A DNA stretch of 64,000 nucleotides from Curvibacter gracilis ATCC BAA-807 (GCF_000518645.1 NZ_JADZ01000031.1:1-64000); one strand, 5' to 3'; shown: positions 8,137-17,543, numbered from the stretch's first letter. The notes: generated from the sequence alone by a model not told the origin. Program-made: numbers and translations.

Positions 8137-8799
8137 TCAAAGTGCTGACCGAACCACACGTCTGGCCACCTCGGCACACGACTCGAACGAATCCTGAAAC
8201 CCCTGGGCATCAATGGCCTCAAATTCATGACGCAACAAATCTTCCCGGGCGCTCAGGGTCTGCAAGAACTTGGCGCCATGGCGTTGCATGAACGGTTGGG
8301 CTTTGGCAATGGCCGCTGGATCCACCTGCGCCAAAGCACACAGATCGAAGATGTCGCGGGCCTTGGCGCGGTCGCCTCGGTAAAAGAACTTCTTGGCCAA
8401 GATCTCAGCATTGGATTCCACATGAAATCGTCGCCCCTGATACTCAGCCATCTCAAAGGGGTGCTCCGTCAAGGGCGTGCCGACCACGATATCGATCTCA
8501 CCCTCATCCAGAATCAGTTTGATGGATTCGGCATTTTCGACATAGTCAGCCGAGATACCTTCTGCGACTTCACTGAGCCGCGGATTGACAAAGCCAAGGT
8601 ACTGCGGATCAGGCACGAACAAATCAATGTCCTTGCTGAATCGATGGCCGATTCTCAGCATCAGCACGGTTCCCCCACCAAACGACCAAGAGGGCTTGTG
8701 CGCGACGCGTTCAAGATGGGCCATGAGTTCAAGCGCCTTCGGGAACAGTTTTTGCCACGGCCCCTGGCGCGTCAAATCAAGCTGCATTCCATATTTCAC
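8137..8799 (-). CDS. AbiEii-type nucleotidyltransferase (toxin)
   Basis: 220 residues from GTG 8799; ATG 8787 is an alternative giving 216. The nucleotidyltransferase fold is shown by SFGGGTVLMLR (Gly41-Gly43) and HRFSKDIDLF with Asp57 and Asp59 as metal ligands, a third acidic site in EGEIDIVVG, and the family-specific helix AKKFFYRGDRAKARDIFDL. AbiEii/MenT proteins transfer nucleotides to tRNA or other substrates and stop growth unless restrained. It overlaps the end of the upstream HTH gene by 23 bases, the usual order (antitoxin first) for AbiE-like pairs. Confidence 0.85.
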   Translation of the reverse strand: MKYGMQLDLTRQGPWQKLFPKALELMAHLERVAHKPSWSFGGGTVLMLRIGHRFSKDIDLFVPDPQYLGFVNPRLSEVAEGISADYVENAESIKLILDEGEIDIVVGTPLTEHPFEMAEYQGRRFHVESNAEILAKKFFYRGDRAKARDIFDLCALAQVDPAAIAKAQPFMQRHGAKFLQTLSAREDLLRHEFEAIDAQGFQDSFESCAEVARRVVRSAL

Positions 8800-9283
8800 G
8801 TGTTGCCTTGAGTTGAGCCGCCATGCGGCGCATGTTGGCCCAAATCACCTCGCGCGGCAGGCGCTGCTCCAGATGAACCTGTTCAACGGCTCTGGCCATC
8901 AGGGCCAAAGGCAGCTCATCCAGGAAGGTGGCGATTTGCGGCGCCAAGGAGGGGGCCACAATTCCCGAGCTCAGAGAGTCTGCCAGAGCACTTGGCGTCA
9001 ACGGCGTGCGAAAACTCACGCTCGCTGTGCGGGCTGCGAGCTCCAGGGGGGATTGATCGGAGTCGCGCAGGCGCGGGTGCGGCGGGTCGATGGTCAAGCC
9101 CAAGCCCAAGGCCTCCAGCAACGCTGCTGTTCGGCTCAGACTGAGATCTTTCACCGTGGCCTTCTCAAGTTGGTTCACCGTGGAACGGGACAAACCCGAC
9201 AACTTGGCGAGCGCTTGCTGGGACAGGCCCATTTCCCGGCGGCGAGTCCGGACTGCGGAACTCAGTTCGTGGATCGCATACAT
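8777..9283 (-). CDS. XRE-family HTH antitoxin partner of the AbiEii-type gene
   Basis: 168 residues. Residues 5-60 form an XRE helix-turn-helix (LSSAVRTRRREMGLSQ, then ALAKLSGLSRSTVNQLEK). The C-terminal 100 residues are helical and not assigned; in related pairs this part contacts or neutralises the nucleotidyltransferase. The gene is not a classical AbiEi, which carries a winged-helix DUF4095 domain, so it represents the HTH-type variant. A near-perfect palindrome lies 30 bases upstream of its start and probably serves for autorepression. Confidence 0.8.
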   Translation of the reverse strand: MYAIHELSSAVRTRRREMGLSQQALAKLSGLSRSTVNQLEKATVKDLSLSRTAALLEALGLGLTIDPPHPRLRDSDQSPLELAARTASVSFRTPLTPSALADSLSSGIVAPSLAPQIATFLDELPLALMARAVEQVHLEQRLPREVIWANMRRMAAQLKATREIWNAA

Positions 9284-9310
9284 GGGTGAAGACTAGCATT
9301 GCCCCTTTTG

Positions 9311-9332
9311 AATGTCGAATATATTCAACATT
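9311..9332. promoter_or_regulatory. palindromic operator upstream of the HTH/AbiEii pair
   Basis: The core TGTCGAATATATTCAACA (9313-9330) reads as TGTTGAATATATTCGACA on the other strand, so it is symmetric except for one base pair, with a perfect GAATATATTC centre; flanking AA/TT extends the symmetry to 22 bases. It sits 30 bases upstream of the antitoxin start, where an XRE protein would bind as a dimer to repress its own operon. Binding is inferred. Confidence 0.65.
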
Positions 9333-9394
9333 TCAAGGCTGGAACGCCACTTTCCCCATGGCTGACCTATCACCCTCCCCTGGTCAACGGGTCA

Positions 9395-11500
9395 TCAGCC
9401 CCCTGCGGGCTGGGGCTGCAAGGGCAAAGTGGCTGGGCTGCTCAAGGGCTTGGGCTGCTCCCACCCCTGGGGCCAAGCGGGCTGGGTTTCGGGAATCAGC
9501 ACATCGCGGATGGCCGTGGGCAGCTCGCGCTGGCGCGCCTGCAGGGCCTGGCGGCGCTCGGTGGACAAGGCCTCGCTGCCCTCGTCGTCGGTGACCACGC
9601 GGGGGCGCAGAAACACCATCAGGTTGGTCTTTTTGCGGCTCTTGCTCAGGCTGCGAAACATGGCGCCCAGCACCGGGATGTCGGCCACCACAGGCACCTG
9701 GCCGGCATCCGAGGTGGCGCTGTCTTCGATCAGGCCGCCCAGCACGATGATCTTGCCGTTCTTGACCGTGACGGTCGACTCGATGGAGCGCTTGTTGGTG
9801 GTGGGCCCGGCGTTGGTGGTGCCGGCCGCGGTGGTGGCGGCCACCGAAGACGACTCCTGGTAGATGGTCAGGCGCACGTTGCCGTTCTCGCCGATCTGGG
9901 GCTTGATCTTCAGGGTGATGCCCACGTCCTTGCGCTCGATGGTCTGGAACGGGCTGGAGGTGGTGCTGCTGGTGGTGGTGTACGAGCCCGTCACAAAGGG
10001 CACGTTCTGGCCCACCACGATCTTGGCCTCTTCGTTGTCGAGCGTGATCACATTGGCAGTCGACAGGATGTTGGTGCCCGACATGGTCTCCAGCGCCGAG
10101 GCGATGGTGCCGAGCGTGAGCGTGGTGCTGCTGCTGATGCTGAACAACTGCGACCACTGCACGCCCAGGTCCATGCTCTTGCTGGCGTCCACCTCCACCA
10201 CCAGCGACTCCACATACAGCTGCGCGCGCGGCGCATCTAACTGGTCGATCACCTTGCGCATCTCCCGAAAGCGCGGCTCCGAAGCCGTGAGGATCAACGA
10301 GTTGGTGCTGGGGTCGGCCTGGATGCCGCCGCCCGTGCTGGGCTGGGCCGAGGCACTGACCGAGGGGCTGCTGCTGCCCTTGCTGCCGCTGCTGGAGGTG
10401 CTGGCGCTGCTGCTGCCCGAGGTCATGCTGGACGAGAAGCCGCCCGCGCTGTCCAGCCCCGTGCTGCCATTGCTGCTGCCGTAGCTGCCGGTGCTGCGCG
10501 AGCTGTCGGCCGAGGGGAAGGCCGCCCGCAACACCGTGGCCAGCTTGGTGGCATCGGCGTTCTGCAGGTGCACCACGTGCACGCCCACCCCGGTGTTGGG
10601 GCGGTCCAGGCGGGCGGCCAGCGAGCGCACAAAGGCCATCTGCTCGGGGTTGGCGGCGCGCACCAGCAGGCTGTTGCTCTGCTGGTCCACCATGATCGAC
10701 AGGCCCGCCGTGGCGCTGGCTGTGCCCCCATTGCCTGATCCACTGGCCGAGCCCCCGGCCGCCACCGTGCCCGCCTGCGCGGCAGCGCCTGCGCTGGCGG
10801 TGCGCAACTGCGAATCGCCCAGGCGCTGCAGCGTGCTGACCAGGTCAGACGCCACCGCGTGCTCCAGCGCAATGATCTCGACATCAGTGCCGCTGGGCGC
10901 ATCCAGCGATTCGATCAGGGTGGCCAGGCGGGCCAGGTTGCTCGCGTAGTCGGTGATGACCAGGGCGTTGTTGCCCGGGTTCAGGTTGATCACGTTGTTG
11001 GGGCTGATCAGCGGGCGCAGCACCGGCACCAGGTTGCTGGCGCTTTCGTGGCTGAGCTTGAACACCCGGGTCACGATGCGGTCGTCTCGCGGGCCCTCGG
11101 CACCGGCCACCACCGAGGCCGACTGCAGCTTGCCATCGGCCTCGGGCAGCACCCGGTACACGCCGCCGCTTTCCACCACCACATAGCCTTGCAGGCGCAA
11201 CGCGCTGGCCCACAGGCTCCAGGCCTGTGATGGGGTCATGGGGTCTTCGCTGGTGAGCGACAGATTGCCCTTGACCCGGGCATCGAGCAGGATCTGCCGC
11301 CCGGTGATCACGGCCATGGCCCGGGCCACCGATTCGAGGTCGGCGTTGCTGAAGTTCAGGGTCAGGGTGCGCTCGGCGCCAGCCCGGTTGGCAGGGTCTG
11401 CCGACTTGGGGCGCGCCACCGTGCCGGCCCAGGCCGGTGCGGTGCCCTGCAACAGGGTCAGCAAGGCCGCAGTGGCCAGCAGTGAAAGACGTGGGGTCAT
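9395..11500 (-). CDS. gspD: type II secretion system secretin
   Basis: 701 residues from ATG 11500; an upstream in-frame start at 11533 is less likely because the signal peptide begins at MTPRLSLLATAALLTLL. The N0 domain (LTLNFSNADLESVARAMAVI) is followed by N1-N3 repeats, a long Ser/Gly-rich insert at about residues 330-400 in N3, and the secretin core with VGQNVPFVTGSYTTTSS, KDVGITLKIKPQI and the closing VPVVADIPVLGAMFRSL...NLMVFLRPRVV. It forms the outer-membrane channel through which folded exoproteins leave. No other gsp gene is in view, so it is either at the end of a split cluster or an orphan. Confidence 0.92.
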   Translation of the reverse strand: MTPRLSLLATAALLTLLQGTAPAWAGTVARPKSADPANRAGAERTLTLNFSNADLESVARAMAVITGRQILLDARVKGNLSLTSEDPMTPSQAWSLWASALRLQGYVVVESGGVYRVLPEADGKLQSASVVAGAEGPRDDRIVTRVFKLSHESASNLVPVLRPLISPNNVINLNPGNNALVITDYASNLARLATLIESLDAPSGTDVEIIALEHAVASDLVSTLQRLGDSQLRTASAGAAAQAGTVAAGGSASGSGNGGTASATAGLSIMVDQQSNSLLVRAANPEQMAFVRSLAARLDRPNTGVGVHVVHLQNADATKLATVLRAAFPSADSSRSTGSYGSSNGSTGLDSAGGFSSSMTSGSSSASTSSSGSKGSSSPSVSASAQPSTGGGIQADPSTNSLILTASEPRFREMRKVIDQLDAPRAQLYVESLVVEVDASKSMDLGVQWSQLFSISSSTTLTLGTIASALETMSGTNILSTANVITLDNEEAKIVVGQNVPFVTGSYTTTSSTTSSPFQTIERKDVGITLKIKPQIGENGNVRLTIYQESSSVAATTAAGTTNAGPTTNKRSIESTVTVKNGKIIVLGGLIEDSATSDAGQVPVVADIPVLGAMFRSLSKSRKKTNLMVFLRPRVVTDDEGSEALSTERRQALQARQRELPTAIRDVLIPETQPAWPQGWEQPKPLSSPATLPLQPQPAGG

Positions 11501-11951
11501 GAGGCAAAAATGGGCCGCCCAAAGAGCCCTCAAGGCGCCTGCGGGCAGCGGGATGAATCAGCACAAGCCCCTGCACGGGGCCGCGCGCCGATTCTGAAAG
11601 CGCGCCTTGGCGCCCATGTGTGTGCGGTGTATAGATTCGTGAAGTGGCACGGGTATCAGCCCTCTTTCGAGGCGCCTGCTCTGCGTCGTCATGTACCGGT
11701 CGGTGAAGGCTTTGCAACAAGTCGGGTACATGCAACACCTGGGCCGCTGCGCGCTTGGCAGGCGCGCCCCCTGCTCCGCACAATGCAGGCCTTGATGGGG
11801 CGAGGCCACCACCCGGTGCTGCCCGGGGTCTCGCCTCTTTCTTCTTCTGGAGCCTGGATCCGTTTTGTCTTCTCATCACCTTAGCGCCCGGCTTGCGCCA
11901 ACGCTGCAGGCTTCCCCCTCGACCGCTTTGCCGCCACACCGGCCTCAGACC
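11501..11951. other. intergenic region between divergent gspD and beta-propeller lipoprotein
   Basis: 451 bases without a convincing gene. Promoters for both flanking genes must lie here. I see no terminator, clear palindrome or RNA-like structure; an in-frame TTG extension of the rightward gene to 11865 lacks a signal peptide at its start and was not used. Confidence 0.4.
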
Positions 11952-13283
11952 ATGCCCGCTCAACAATTCACCCCGGCCCGCGCGGCCCGCCCCACGCTGT
12001 TCGCCCTCTCACCCTTGCTGGTCGCCACCCTGCTGAGCGCCTGCGGGGGCGGCAGCGGCAGTTCTGACTACAGCTTGAGCGGCACGGTCAGCGGCCTGAG
12101 CACCAGCGGCCTGGTGCTGGCCACCGGCAGCCAGACCGTGAGTGTGGCTTCGGGCGCCACCAGCTTCACCTTCCCCAGCGGGGTGGGCAGCTATGCCGTC
12201 ACGGTCAAGTCGCAACCCACGGGCCAGACCTGTGCCGTCACCTCGGGTGCCAGCGGCACGGCCAGCGCCAATGTGAGCAATGTGGTGGTCACCTGCCGCG
12301 CCTATCTGGCCTATGTCACCCACGGCAGCAGCGACACCGTCAATGGCTTCAGCGTCAGCAGCACGACCGGCACACTGACCGCCCTGAGCAGCAGCGGCAG
12401 CGCCCCCACCGCCTACCCGCCCACCAACATCGTGATGAGCAGCGATGGCTCGAAGGCCTATGTGAGCTTTCAGGACAGCCCCGTGATCGCCAACTACAGC
12501 GTGTCCAGCAGTGGCACCCTGACCCTGCTGGCCAACACCGCCGCCGTCAGCGAAACCCGCGGCATGACCCTGTCGGCCGACGGCAAGTACCTGTACAGCA
12601 CCAACTACACCGACAAGTCGCTGGGCCAGTTCAGTGTGGCCAGCACCGGCGTGCTGAGCACGCTCTACCCCACCTCGGTGGCCGCCGGCAGCACCCCCCT
12701 CTCGGTGGCCACCACCGCCGACGGCAAGTACCTGTATGCCGCCAACTCGGGCGACGCCACCTTGACCGGCTACAGCGTGGGCTCGGGGGGCAACCTGAGC
12801 GCACTGAGCACCGCCAGCTACAGCCTGAGCAGCGGCAGCGCCCCGCGTGGCCTGGCCATTGCCAGCAGCCAATACCTGTACGCCATCCAGGCCGGCAGCG
12901 CCAAGCTGCTGGCCTACAGCATCGACTCGAGCACCGGCAAGCTGACCGCGCTGTCGCCCGCCTCGGTCAGCACCGGCACCACCCCCTATGCTGTGGCCCT
13001 GCGCTCAGACGGCCGCTGCGCCTACGTGGTCAACCGCAGCGACAACACCGTGTCGCAATACATCATCAGCTCGGGCGTGCCCACCGCCCTGGCCACCGCC
13101 ACCGTGGCCACCGGCAGCAGCCCCGTGGCCATCACCCTGTCGCCCGACGACCGCTTCGCCTACGTGGCCAACAGCGGCGCATCCACCGTGTCGGTGTACA
13201 GCGTGGGCACCAGCTGCGACCTGAGCCTGGTCACCAACGTGGCCAGCGGCGGCAGCACGCCCACCAACATCGTGGTTCGCTGA
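11952..13283 (+). CDS. beta-propeller (lactonase-fold) lipoprotein
   Basis: 443 residues from ATG 11952. The signal ends in the lipobox LLSAC and a GGGSGSS linker. A first domain (about 45-130) resembles an Ig-like beta-sandwich (YSLSGTVSGLSTSGLVL), and the rest is a series of blades of the 7-bladed propeller type seen in 6-phosphogluconolactonase-like (YncE/Lactonase) proteins: GSSDTVNGFSVSSTTGTL, SADGKYLYSTNYTDKS, TADGKYLYAANSGDAT, SPDDRFAYVANSGAST. It is a surface or periplasmic binding protein; enzymatic activity cannot be inferred. It ends ahead of a strong terminator. Confidence 0.8.
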   Translation: MPAQQFTPARAARPTLFALSPLLVATLLSACGGGSGSSDYSLSGTVSGLSTSGLVLATGSQTVSVASGATSFTFPSGVGSYAVTVKSQPTGQTCAVTSGASGTASANVSNVVVTCRAYLAYVTHGSSDTVNGFSVSSTTGTLTALSSSGSAPTAYPPTNIVMSSDGSKAYVSFQDSPVIANYSVSSSGTLTLLANTAAVSETRGMTLSADGKYLYSTNYTDKSLGQFSVASTGVLSTLYPTSVAAGSTPLSVATTADGKYLYAANSGDATLTGYSVGSGGNLSALSTASYSLSSGSAPRGLAIASSQYLYAIQAGSAKLLAYSIDSSTGKLTALSPASVSTGTTPYAVALRSDGRCAYVVNRSDNTVSQYIISSGVPTALATATVATGSSPVAITLSPDDRFAYVANSGASTVSVYSVGTSCDLSLVTNVASGGSTPTNIVVR

Positions 13284-13451
13284 GGCCTGGGGCGTGCGCC
13301 CTACCTTGATTCCCGAGGATGGATATGCACACGGATTCGTTCACGCCCGATCCGGCCCCCGGCACACTGGCGCCATGTCCTGAAGTTGAGTGGCTGCTCG
13401 GTCAGCCAGCCCATCCACAGTGACACCTCATGGCTCGCGGGGGTGAGCTTT

Positions 13452-13473
13452 GGCCCGGCGGCTTCGCCGGGCC
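13452..13473 (+). terminator. GC-rich hairpin
   Basis: GGCCCGGCG and CGCCGGGCC pair perfectly around a GCTT loop. It lacks a T-run and probably assists the adjacent terminator or acts as a transcription pause. Confidence 0.45.
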
Positions 13474-13481
13474 TTTGGAAT

Positions 13482-13518
13482 GGCCGTCAGGTGGCGACAT
13501 CTGACGGCCGTTTTTTTT
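13482..13518 (+). terminator. rho-independent terminator
   Basis: A nine-pair stem (GGCCGTCAG with CTGACGGCC) around a ten-base loop is followed by G and eight T residues (13511-13518). Orientation fits termination of the rightward beta-propeller lipoprotein transcript, about 200 bases after its stop. Confidence 0.85.
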
Positions 13519-13623
13519 CTTGCCGGGCGTGAGGAACGGGTGGTGGTCGCGGGCGACCTGGCGGTGGGCGGGTCAGATGGCAGACCGCCCCCGGACGCAG
13601 GTCAGGGGGCGGCGGCGGGGGGC

Positions 13624-14232
13624 TTACTTGATGAAGCTCAGCTGCTGGTTGATCTTGTCGAGAATGGGCTTCTTCTTTTCGTTGAACACCGTCTTGTTCT
13701 GCTGGATCAGGTTGTTGCCCTGGGTGTCGATCGAGATGATCAGGGGGCCGAACTCACGCACCCGGTTGACCCAGAGGGTCTCGGGCATGCCGAGGTCTTG
13801 CCATTGCGCATCTTCGATGGCTTCGACCTGGGTGGCCGCCAGCACCGCACAGCCCCCCGGGAAGATGGCGTGCACGGCCTTGTGCTCCTGGCAGCCGGCG
13901 GCGGTTTCGGGGCCCATGCCGCCCTTGCCCACGATCAGCTTGACGCCGGTCTGCTTGATGAACTCGCGCTCGAACTTCTCCATGCGCATGCTGGTGGTGG
14001 GGCCGATCGAGACCATCTCGAATTGGCCGTCGTCCTTCTTGCGCACGATGGGGCCGGCGTGAAAGATCGCGCCGCCTTCCAGGTCCACCGGCAGCTCGCG
14101 ACCCTGCTCGATCAGGCGGCGGTGCGCCACGTCACGGCAGGTGACCAGACGGCCGGTGAGGTACACCACATCGCCAACGCGCAGGTCTTGCAGGTCTTCG
14201 CTCTTCAGGGGGGTGGTCAGGATCTTCTTCAC
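13624..14232 (-). CDS. ttdB: L(+)-tartrate dehydratase, beta subunit
   Basis: 202 residues, the size of E. coli TtdB, and the N-terminus [19 protein letters not shown] with [30 protein letters not shown] and [12 protein letters not shown] is very close to that protein. It carries the class I fumarase C-terminal fold and acts with TtdA to dehydrate L-tartrate to oxaloacetate in the cytoplasm. Its start overlaps the TtdA stop in an ATGA. A two-subunit class I fumarase is the alternative, but the length, TtdB-like sequence and adjacent tartrate-type transporter favour tartrate. Confidence 0.88.
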   Translation of the reverse strand: MKKILTTPLKSEDLQDLRVGDVVYLTGRLVTCRDVAHRRLIEQGRELPVDLEGGAIFHAGPIVRKKDDGQFEMVSIGPTTSMRMEKFEREFIKQTGVKLIVGKGGMGPETAAGCQEHKAVHAIFPGGCAVLAATQVEAIEDAQWQDLGMPETLWVNRVREFGPLIISIDTQGNNLIQQNKTVFNEKKKPILDKINQQLSFIK

Positions 14233-15128
14233 AGCACAACTCCATCGTGGGACAGGATTTCATAAGACAGGTCGGCGTTGACGCGGATCTTGCCGCGGCG
14301 ATGCGCCCAGCAACCGGTGTTGACGGCCACGCCGATGGTGGAGGGGTGACGCGCGGAGGATTCGATGTTCACCCCCATCACGCTGTTGTTGCCCGTCAGC
14401 CCCTGGGGGCCGATGCCCACTTCGTTGAGGCCCTGCTCCAGCAGCTGCTCCATCAGCGCGGCGCGCGGGTTGCTGCTCTGGGAATCGACCGGGCGCAGGA
14501 TGGCCAGCTTGGAGAGGCGGGCCGCCGTCTCGACCGAGGTGGACACGCCCACCCCCACCAGCAAGGGCGGGCAGGCATTGACGCCACGCTCGGTGATCAC
14601 GTCCATCACAAACTCGGCCACGCCCTCATAGCCTTGACCCGGCATCAGCACCTTGGCGGCGCCGGGCAGCGTGCATCCCCCCCCGGCCATGTAGACGTCG
14701 ATGGTGCAGCTGTCCTTGTCGGGCACGATGCGCCAATCCAGCCAGGGGATCTGGGTGCCGGTGTTGGTGCCGGTGTTCTTTTCGTCAAAGGTCTCCACGG
14801 CGTTGTGGCGCAGCGGGCCGAGCCGGGTGGCACCGGCCAGGGCCTCGCGCAGGATGTCTTCCAGTTCGCCCAGCAAGGGGAACTGCGCGCCCGCCTCGAT
14901 GAAATACTGGATCACCCCCGTGTCCTGGCAACTGGGGCGGTCAAGCTTGTCGGCAGCCTCCTGGTTGCCATGCATCGAGTCGTAGACCGACTTGGCCAGG
15001 GGGTTGGTTTCGAGGGTGCGCAGATCGGCCAGCTTGGCCTTCACGTCGCGCGGCAGGCGCTTGCCGATGTAGGCCGTGAACTTGGCCATGGTGTCCGTGA
15101 GGGACTGAATGGCAACTTCCTTTTCCAT
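14229..15128 (-). CDS. ttdA: L(+)-tartrate dehydratase, alpha subunit
   Basis: 299 residues (E. coli TtdA is about 300) with an AGGAG ribosome binding site before ATG 15128. It holds the fumarase N-terminal fold that binds a [4Fe-4S] cluster; candidate ligands are the cysteines in [15 protein letters not shown] and NTGCW. The cluster directly polarises the substrate hydroxyl. The enzyme is oxygen-sensitive in known cases. It lies 58 bases behind the MFS transporter gene on the same strand and is coupled to ttdB. Confidence 0.88.
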   Translation of the reverse strand: MEKEVAIQSLTDTMAKFTAYIGKRLPRDVKAKLADLRTLETNPLAKSVYDSMHGNQEAADKLDRPSCQDTGVIQYFIEAGAQFPLLGELEDILREALAGATRLGPLRHNAVETFDEKNTGTNTGTQIPWLDWRIVPDKDSCTIDVYMAGGGCTLPGAAKVLMPGQGYEGVAEFVMDVITERGVNACPPLLVGVGVSTSVETAARLSKLAILRPVDSQSSNPRAALMEQLLEQGLNEVGIGPQGLTGNNSVMGVNIESSARHPSTIGVAVNTGCWAHRRGKIRVNADLSYEILSHDGVVL

Positions 15129-15186
15129 GATGGACTCCTGAATGACAGTGTGGGGTTGTGGATGGGTGGGGGAATACGGGCCTCGC

Positions 15187-16488
15187 TCAGAGGCTGACGG
15201 GGCGAACCGGGGTGGCAGACCGAGGCTGGGTGCGAGACAACAGCAGGGTCAGCGCAGCAGACAAGACCAACAGCGCCGCCACAAACCACAGGCCCCCGGC
15301 AAAGCTGCCGGACTGGTCCTTGATCCAGCCGATCACCACCGGCCCCACGAAACCACCCAGGTTGCCGATGGAGTTGATGGTGGCAATGCCGGTGGCCGCC
15401 GCCGCGCCGGACAGAAACATGGTGGGCATGCTCCACAGCGGAGGCTTGGCGCAACTGATCCCGATGTTCACCAAGGTGAGTGCGGCCACCAGCCCCACCA
15501 GCGTGTTGGCGGCCGAGGCGATGACGAGCCCGATGGCCGCCGCCAGGCAGGCCAGCACCACGTGCCAGGTGCGTTCACCCGTGCGATCCGAATGGCGCGA
15601 CCACCAGATCATGGCCAGCACCGAGACACTGGGCGGAATGGTGTTGAGCAGGCCCACCGTCATCGACGAGGCCCCCATCTGCTTGATGATCTGGGGCGCC
15701 CAGATGCCCAGGGTGTACAGGCCGGCCGAGGTGCCGAAATACACCAGGGCCAGGGCCAGCACGCGGGGGTTGGCCAGGGCCTTGAGGCCGCCGTGGTCAT
15801 GGCTGTCGCCCTTGCCCACTTGCTCTGCCTTCATGGCGCCCACCAGCCAGGCGCGCTCGTCATCCTTGAGCCAGGTGGCCTGCTCGGGCTTGTCGGTCAT
15901 GTAGAAGAACACGACCACGCCCAGGATCAGCGCCGGCACGGCCTCGATGATGAACAGCCATTGCCAGCCGTGCAGGCCCATCAGGCCATTGAGCTCCAGC
16001 AGGGCCGCCGAGACAGGTGAGCCCAGGGCCGTTGAAATCGGTGCCGCCGCCATGAACAAAGCCGTGACACCGGCACGGTGGCGGGCGGGAAACCAGTAGC
16101 TGAGGTACAGGATGATGCCGGGGAAGAAGCCCGCCTCGGCCGCCCCCAACAGGAAGCGGATCACATAGAAACTGGTGGTGCCTTGCACAAAGGCCATCGC
16201 CGCAGAGATGAGGCCCCAGCTCACCATCACCCGGGCGATCCACAGGCGGGCGCCCACCTTGTGAAGAATGATGTTGGAAGGCACCTCGCACAGAAAGTAG
16301 CCCCAGAAGAAGATTCCCGCCCCCATGCCCAGGATGGAGGCCGTGAAGCCCAGATCGTCTTTCATCGTCAGGGCCGCGAAGCCGATGTTCACGCGGTCGA
16401 TGTACGCGATGAAATACAGCAGCATGATGAAGGGCACGATGCGCCACCCGATCCGGCGCAGGGTGCGCCGCTCGATCTCTTGTTCCAT
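15187..16488 (-). CDS. MFS transporter, anion:cation symporter family (tartrate uptake)
   Basis: 433 residues with 12 predicted membrane helices. The loop-2 motif region (PSNIILHKVGARLWIARVMV), FYVIRFLLGAAEAGFFPG in helix 4 and WFPARHRAG mark the ACS family that includes TtuB (tartrate) and phthalate/hexuronate permeases. It is the first gene of the leftward ttd operon and faces a divergent LysR regulator, so tartrate or a related hydroxy-dicarboxylate is the likely substrate. It would import the substrate with protons across the inner membrane. Substrate choice is from context. Confidence 0.85.
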   Translation of the reverse strand: MEQEIERRTLRRIGWRIVPFIMLLYFIAYIDRVNIGFAALTMKDDLGFTASILGMGAGIFFWGYFLCEVPSNIILHKVGARLWIARVMVSWGLISAAMAFVQGTTSFYVIRFLLGAAEAGFFPGIILYLSYWFPARHRAGVTALFMAAAPISTALGSPVSAALLELNGLMGLHGWQWLFIIEAVPALILGVVVFFYMTDKPEQATWLKDDERAWLVGAMKAEQVGKGDSHDHGGLKALANPRVLALALVYFGTSAGLYTLGIWAPQIIKQMGASSMTVGLLNTIPPSVSVLAMIWWSRHSDRTGERTWHVVLACLAAAIGLVIASAANTLVGLVAALTLVNIGISCAKPPLWSMPTMFLSGAAAATGIATINSIGNLGGFVGPVVIGWIKDQSGSFAGGLWFVAALLVLSAALTLLLSRTQPRSATPVRPVSL

Positions 16489-16572
16489 GATTTGTCTCCT
16501 ATGTCCAGGTCTCTGCTGGGTCCACCGGGGTGCGGGTTCCAGAGTGGGGCGACTTTAGGTTGAACAGTCAGA

Positions 16573-16584
16573 TCGATGAATCGA
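16573..16584. promoter_or_regulatory. inverted repeat in the divergent tartrate promoter region
   Basis: TCGAT-GA-ATCGA is a perfect five-base inverted repeat in the 131-base gap between the MFS gene and the divergent LysR gene, 36 bases before the regulator start. It is a candidate binding site for that regulator; short and unproven. Confidence 0.35.
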
Positions 16585-16619
16585 CTTAAAATGAATACAT
16601 AAGTGCATCAAACTGAATA

Positions 16620-17543
16620 ATGAAAGAAGACACCGAGCTGGGTTTCTTTTGCCTGCTGGTCAAGCAGGGCAGCCTGGCGGCCACCGCGCGCGAGCTGAAC
16701 CTGACGCCGCCCGCCGTGTCGCGGCGCCTGGCCTTGCTCGAAGAGCGCCTGGGGGTGCGCCTGCTCAACCGCACCACGCGGCGCATCAGCCTGACCAGCG
16801 AGGGCGAGGTCTACTTCACGAATGCCCAGCGCATCCTGAGCGACATCGACGAAGTGGAGCGCCTGGTCTCCAGCAGCCGCGCCGCCCCCAAAGGCCTGCT
16901 GCGGGTGAACGCACCGCTGGGGTTTGGCCGCTCTTACGTGGGGCCCGCCATCGCCGGCTTTGCCAAGGACTACCCCGAGGTCGAGGTGCAGCTGCACCTG
17001 ACCGACCGGCCGGTGAGCCTGCCCGACGACTCCATCGACATCGCCATCCATTTCGGCGAGATGCCGGACTCACGCCTGGTGGCGCGCAAGGTGGCCGCCA
17101 ACCGACGCCTGCTGGTGGCCGCCCCGGCCTACCTGCGCGCGGCCGGTACCCCCCACCACCCGCATGACCTGACCCAGCACCAATGCATCGTGCTGCGCCA
17201 GAACACGGGGGCCTACGGCCATTGGCGCTTGAGCAAAGGGGAGCGATCAGAAACCATCAAGGTGCACGGCAAGCTCAGCACCAACGACGGCGAAGTGGCG
17301 CTGGGCTGGGCCCTGGAGGGCCACGGCATCCTGATGCGGGCCGAATGGGATGTGGCCAAATACCTGCGCAGCGGCCGCCTGAAGCAGGTGCTGGCCGATC
17401 ACGACACCCCGCCAGCCGACATCCACGCCGTGTTTTCGGAGCGGCTCAACCTGTCAGCCAAGGTGAGCTGCTTTGTGGACTACCTGCGCGATTACCTGGG
17501 GCGGCACGTGGATGGGCCGCGGCCTGGGGATTCGAATTGGTGA
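16620..17543 (+). CDS. LysR-family regulator of the tartrate operon
   Basis: 307 residues with the LysR winged helix at 1-60 (QGSLAATARELNLTPPAVSRRLALLEERLG) and a two-lobed effector domain (substrate-binding type 2 fold). The DNA-binding helix and 'LLNRTTRRISLTSEGEVYF' are typical of the CrgA/TtdR-like subgroup. Divergent placement from the transporter and dehydratase suggests it activates them when tartrate is present. The family call is firm; the effector is inferred from neighbours. Confidence 0.88.
   Translation: MKEDTELGFFCLLVKQGSLAATARELNLTPPAVSRRLALLEERLGVRLLNRTTRRISLTSEGEVYFTNAQRILSDIDEVERLVSSSRAAPKGLLRVNAPLGFGRSYVGPAIAGFAKDYPEVEVQLHLTDRPVSLPDDSIDIAIHFGEMPDSRLVARKVAANRRLLVAAPAYLRAAGTPHHPHDLTQHQCIVLRQNTGAYGHWRLSKGERSETIKVHGKLSTNDGEVALGWALEGHGILMRAEWDVAKYLRSGRLKQVLADHDTPPADIHAVFSERLNLSAKVSCFVDYLRDYLGRHVDGPRPGDSNW

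Larger units (their letters stand above)
13284..13623. other. gene-free region containing two hairpins
   Basis: 340 bases between converging genes. No ORF of interest; a 24-codon frame from ATG 13430 runs through both hairpins and is not credible. The two hairpins listed separately (13452-13473 and 13482-13518) are the only structures I can support. Confidence 0.4.

Noticed and set aside
9299-10240. A 313-codon rightward frame opposite gspD
   Set aside because: Ala/Gly/His-rich composition typical of antisense frames in GC-rich DNA, no family and no ribosome binding site.
13430-13504. Small ORF of 24 codons ahead of the terminator
   Set aside because: It runs through both hairpins and lacks a ribosome binding site.
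13624-15128. Class I fumarase instead of tartrate dehydratase
   Set aside because: Two-subunit form, very close match to TtdB and the adjacent ACS-family transporter fit tartrate better, though fumarase remains possible.
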